NCBI GenBank assembly: GCA_027069385.1
Contig: JALXER010000130.1
Span: forward strand, 1-6,744
Length of the DNA: 6,744 bases
Reading direction: 5' to 3'
DNA from: Paracoccaceae bacterium
GTDB lineage: Bacteria > Pseudomonadota > Alphaproteobacteria > Rhodobacterales > Rhodobacteraceae
The notes under the pieces are model-generated. The model had not been told where the DNA came from and did not search any database. It saw nothing but the letters and a program-made list of their open reading frames with translations. The position numbers were made by a program, and so were the translations under genes. Shown here piece by piece: positions 5,788-6,744 of the stretch (the stretch's first letter is position 1; each line of letters starts with the position of its first letter).

Positions 5788-6594
5788 ATGGCTGCATCAG
5801 TTGCGGGAAAATCAGTAATCGTTACCGGAGCGGCCAACGGGGTCGGGCTGGCTATTGCGCGGCTGTTTGTGCAAAACGGCGCGCGGGTTGTGCTTGCCGA
5901 TATGGACGAGGAAAAGCTTCAGACCGAGGTAGAAGCCATGACCGCCAGCGGCGGGCAGGCGCAGGCCTATTCCTGTGACCTTAGGGAAAAGTTGAGCATT
6001 AACAATCTGATAGCCATGACCATCGATCATTTTGATCGGGTTGATGTGCTGGTCAATGCCAGTCGGCAGGTCATCACCAGTGACCCGCTGGACAGCGGCG
6101 ATGACGGGTTTGACGCGATGATGCACCAGAATGTCACGGTTAGCCTGCGCCTAAGCCAGGCAGTGGCGCGGCGGATGATCCAGCAGGCCAAAGACCGCGA
6201 ACCGACCGAGGAAATCGGGGCGATTGTCAATCTAAGCTCGATCGCCGCGCGCCAGACCCTGCCCGAACTGGTGTCGTTTTCGATTGCCAGCGCGGCGCTG
6301 GACCAGATGACCCGTTCGCTGGCGGTTGCTTTTGCCAAACACGGGATACGGGTCAACGCGGTGGCGCTGGGCAGTATCATGAGCGGCAGCCTGCTCGAAA
6401 CCCTTGGCGATAACGAGGATCTGCGCGAGAAAATCATCAACGCAACGCCGATGGGTCGCATTGGCGAGGCCGCCGAGGCGGGCGAAGTGGCGCTGTTTCT
6501 GGCCTCGGACTGCGCCAGCTTCATGACCGGCCAGATCGTGACCGTTGACGGTGGCCGCTCGCTGCTGGACCGGCTGGATCAGCCGGGGCATTAG
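5788..6594 (+). CDS. SDR-family protein with catalytic Tyr and Lys replaced
   Basis: A 268-residue Rossmann protein of the short-chain dehydrogenase/reductase superfamily, classical length. The dinucleotide-binding motif TGAANGVG is at 13-20, an acidic adenine-binding residue (D64) at CDLR, the helix-4 Asn at N115, and the active-site Ser equivalent at S151 (VNLSS). The C-terminal GQIVTVDGG (248-256) is typical. The catalytic YxxxK, expected 13 residues after Ser151, reads F164-S-I-A-S168: Tyr is replaced by Phe and Lys by Ser. The usual NNAG is VNASR (89-93), and the usual PG after RVNAVA is LG (194-195). The rest of the fold looks intact, with no stop or frameshift, so this is not obvious decay. 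It may bind NAD(P) or a ligand without standard SDR catalysis. ATG 5788 has AAAGAGGG 4 nt upstream; an in-frame TTG at 5713 would add an atypical leader. The substrate and role are unknown. Confidence 0.88.
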   Translation: MAASVAGKSVIVTGAANGVGLAIARLFVQNGARVVLADMDEEKLQTEVEAMTASGGQAQAYSCDLREKLSINNLIAMTIDHFDRVDVLVNASRQVITSDPLDSGDDGFDAMMHQNVTVSLRLSQAVARRMIQQAKDREPTEEIGAIVNLSSIAARQTLPELVSFSIASAALDQMTRSLAVAFAKHGIRVNAVALGSIMSGSLLETLGDNEDLREKIINATPMGRIGEAAEAGEVALFLASDCASFMTGQIVTVDGGRSLLDRLDQPGH

Positions 6595-6744
6595 GTCTAC
6601 GCCCCAGGGTCAGAATCTATTCCTCCGCGGCTACCGTCGGCAGGATTAATAGGTCCTGGGCCTTCTGTATCTCTGATCTGTTAATGTTGCCTCGTCACCG
6701 GCCTTGGCGAAGATTGGTAACGAGGCGGTGTATGGCGTCTGAGC
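6595..6744. other. Unassigned right edge: competing reading frames and an inverted repeat
   Basis: No gene can be assigned. On the minus strand, one frame from the right edge encodes SDAIHRLVTNLRQGR, stops at TGA (6697-6695), then continues in the same frame with RGNINRSEIQKAQDLL and ends VAAEE at TAG (6619-6617). The second part looks protein-like but has no ATG, GTG or TTG start after the TGA. On the plus strand, an ATG at 6732 has GAGG 6 nt upstream and could start a gene (MASE...), but only 13 nt are visible. An inverted repeat, GCCTCGTCACC (6689-6699) with GGTAACGAGGC (6716-6726), matches at 10 of 11 positions around a 16-nt loop. Shorter complementary pieces, CCCAGG (6603-6608) with CCTGGG (6655-6660) and CTATT (6617-6621) with AATAG (6648-6652), could pair. 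None is followed by a T-tract. Confidence 0.4.

Noticed and set aside
6603..6660. Terminator for the SDR gene from CCCAGG/CCTGGG and CTATT/AATAG pairing
   Set aside because: The pairing is interrupted, the loop is large, and no T-tract follows, so an intrinsic terminator is not supported.
1..6744. CRISPR array, tRNA/rRNA genes, insertion sequence or defence genes
   Set aside because: No regularly spaced repeats, no tRNA-like cloverleaf or rRNA sequence, no transposase motif, and every substantial gene is a recognisable housekeeping or metabolic family.

Overview
The window looks like ordinary core chromosome of a GC-rich alphaproteobacterium, most likely of the Rhodobacterales (Roseobacter/Rhodobacter-Paracoccus type). 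The placement rests on MipZ, a division regulator typical of alphaproteobacteria; on a short PHA phasin; on an RsmC-like methyltransferase packed directly behind clpS; and on the protein sequences generally. This is inference from the sequences; no database search was run. I saw no insertion sequence, phage gene, CRISPR array, tRNA or rRNA.

Layout. Positions 1-1233 (minus) hold most of a DAO-family FAD-dependent oxidoreductase that runs off the left edge. It is divergent from mipZ (1381-2190, plus), the ParA-like ATPase that positions FtsZ. mipZ converges on a periplasmic penicillin-binding-protein-type D-Ala-D-Ala carboxypeptidase with a C-terminal SPOR domain (2187-3587, minus); their TAG stop codons share one palindromic CTAG. 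An AT-rich divergent gap (3588-3825) carries a good sigma70-type promoter embedded in a large inverted repeat, followed by a phasin gene (3826-4263) with a strong intrinsic terminator. Next come clpS (4368-4712) and, 5 nt later, an RsmC-like class I methyltransferase (4718-5701). After 86 nt comes an SDR-family protein (5788-6594). The last 150 nt contain no gene I can assign.

How the genes relate. MipZ and the SPOR-domain carboxypeptidase both plausibly act in division, one on Z-ring placement in the cytoplasm and the other on septal peptidoglycan. The phasin coats polyhydroxyalkanoate granules, and its promoter/operator layout suggests repression by a PhaR-like regulator encoded elsewhere. 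ClpS is the N-degron adaptor of ClpAP; clpA is not in the window. The methyltransferase probably modifies rRNA. The SDR-family protein is the most unusual item: the fold and nucleotide-binding motif are present, but the catalytic Tyr and Lys of YxxxK are replaced by Phe and Ser, and nearby consensus motifs are also altered.

I did not find a new multi-gene system. The leads worth following are the SDR-like protein lacking its catalytic dyad, the phasin promoter/operator, the shared-CTAG convergent stops, and the unresolved right edge.
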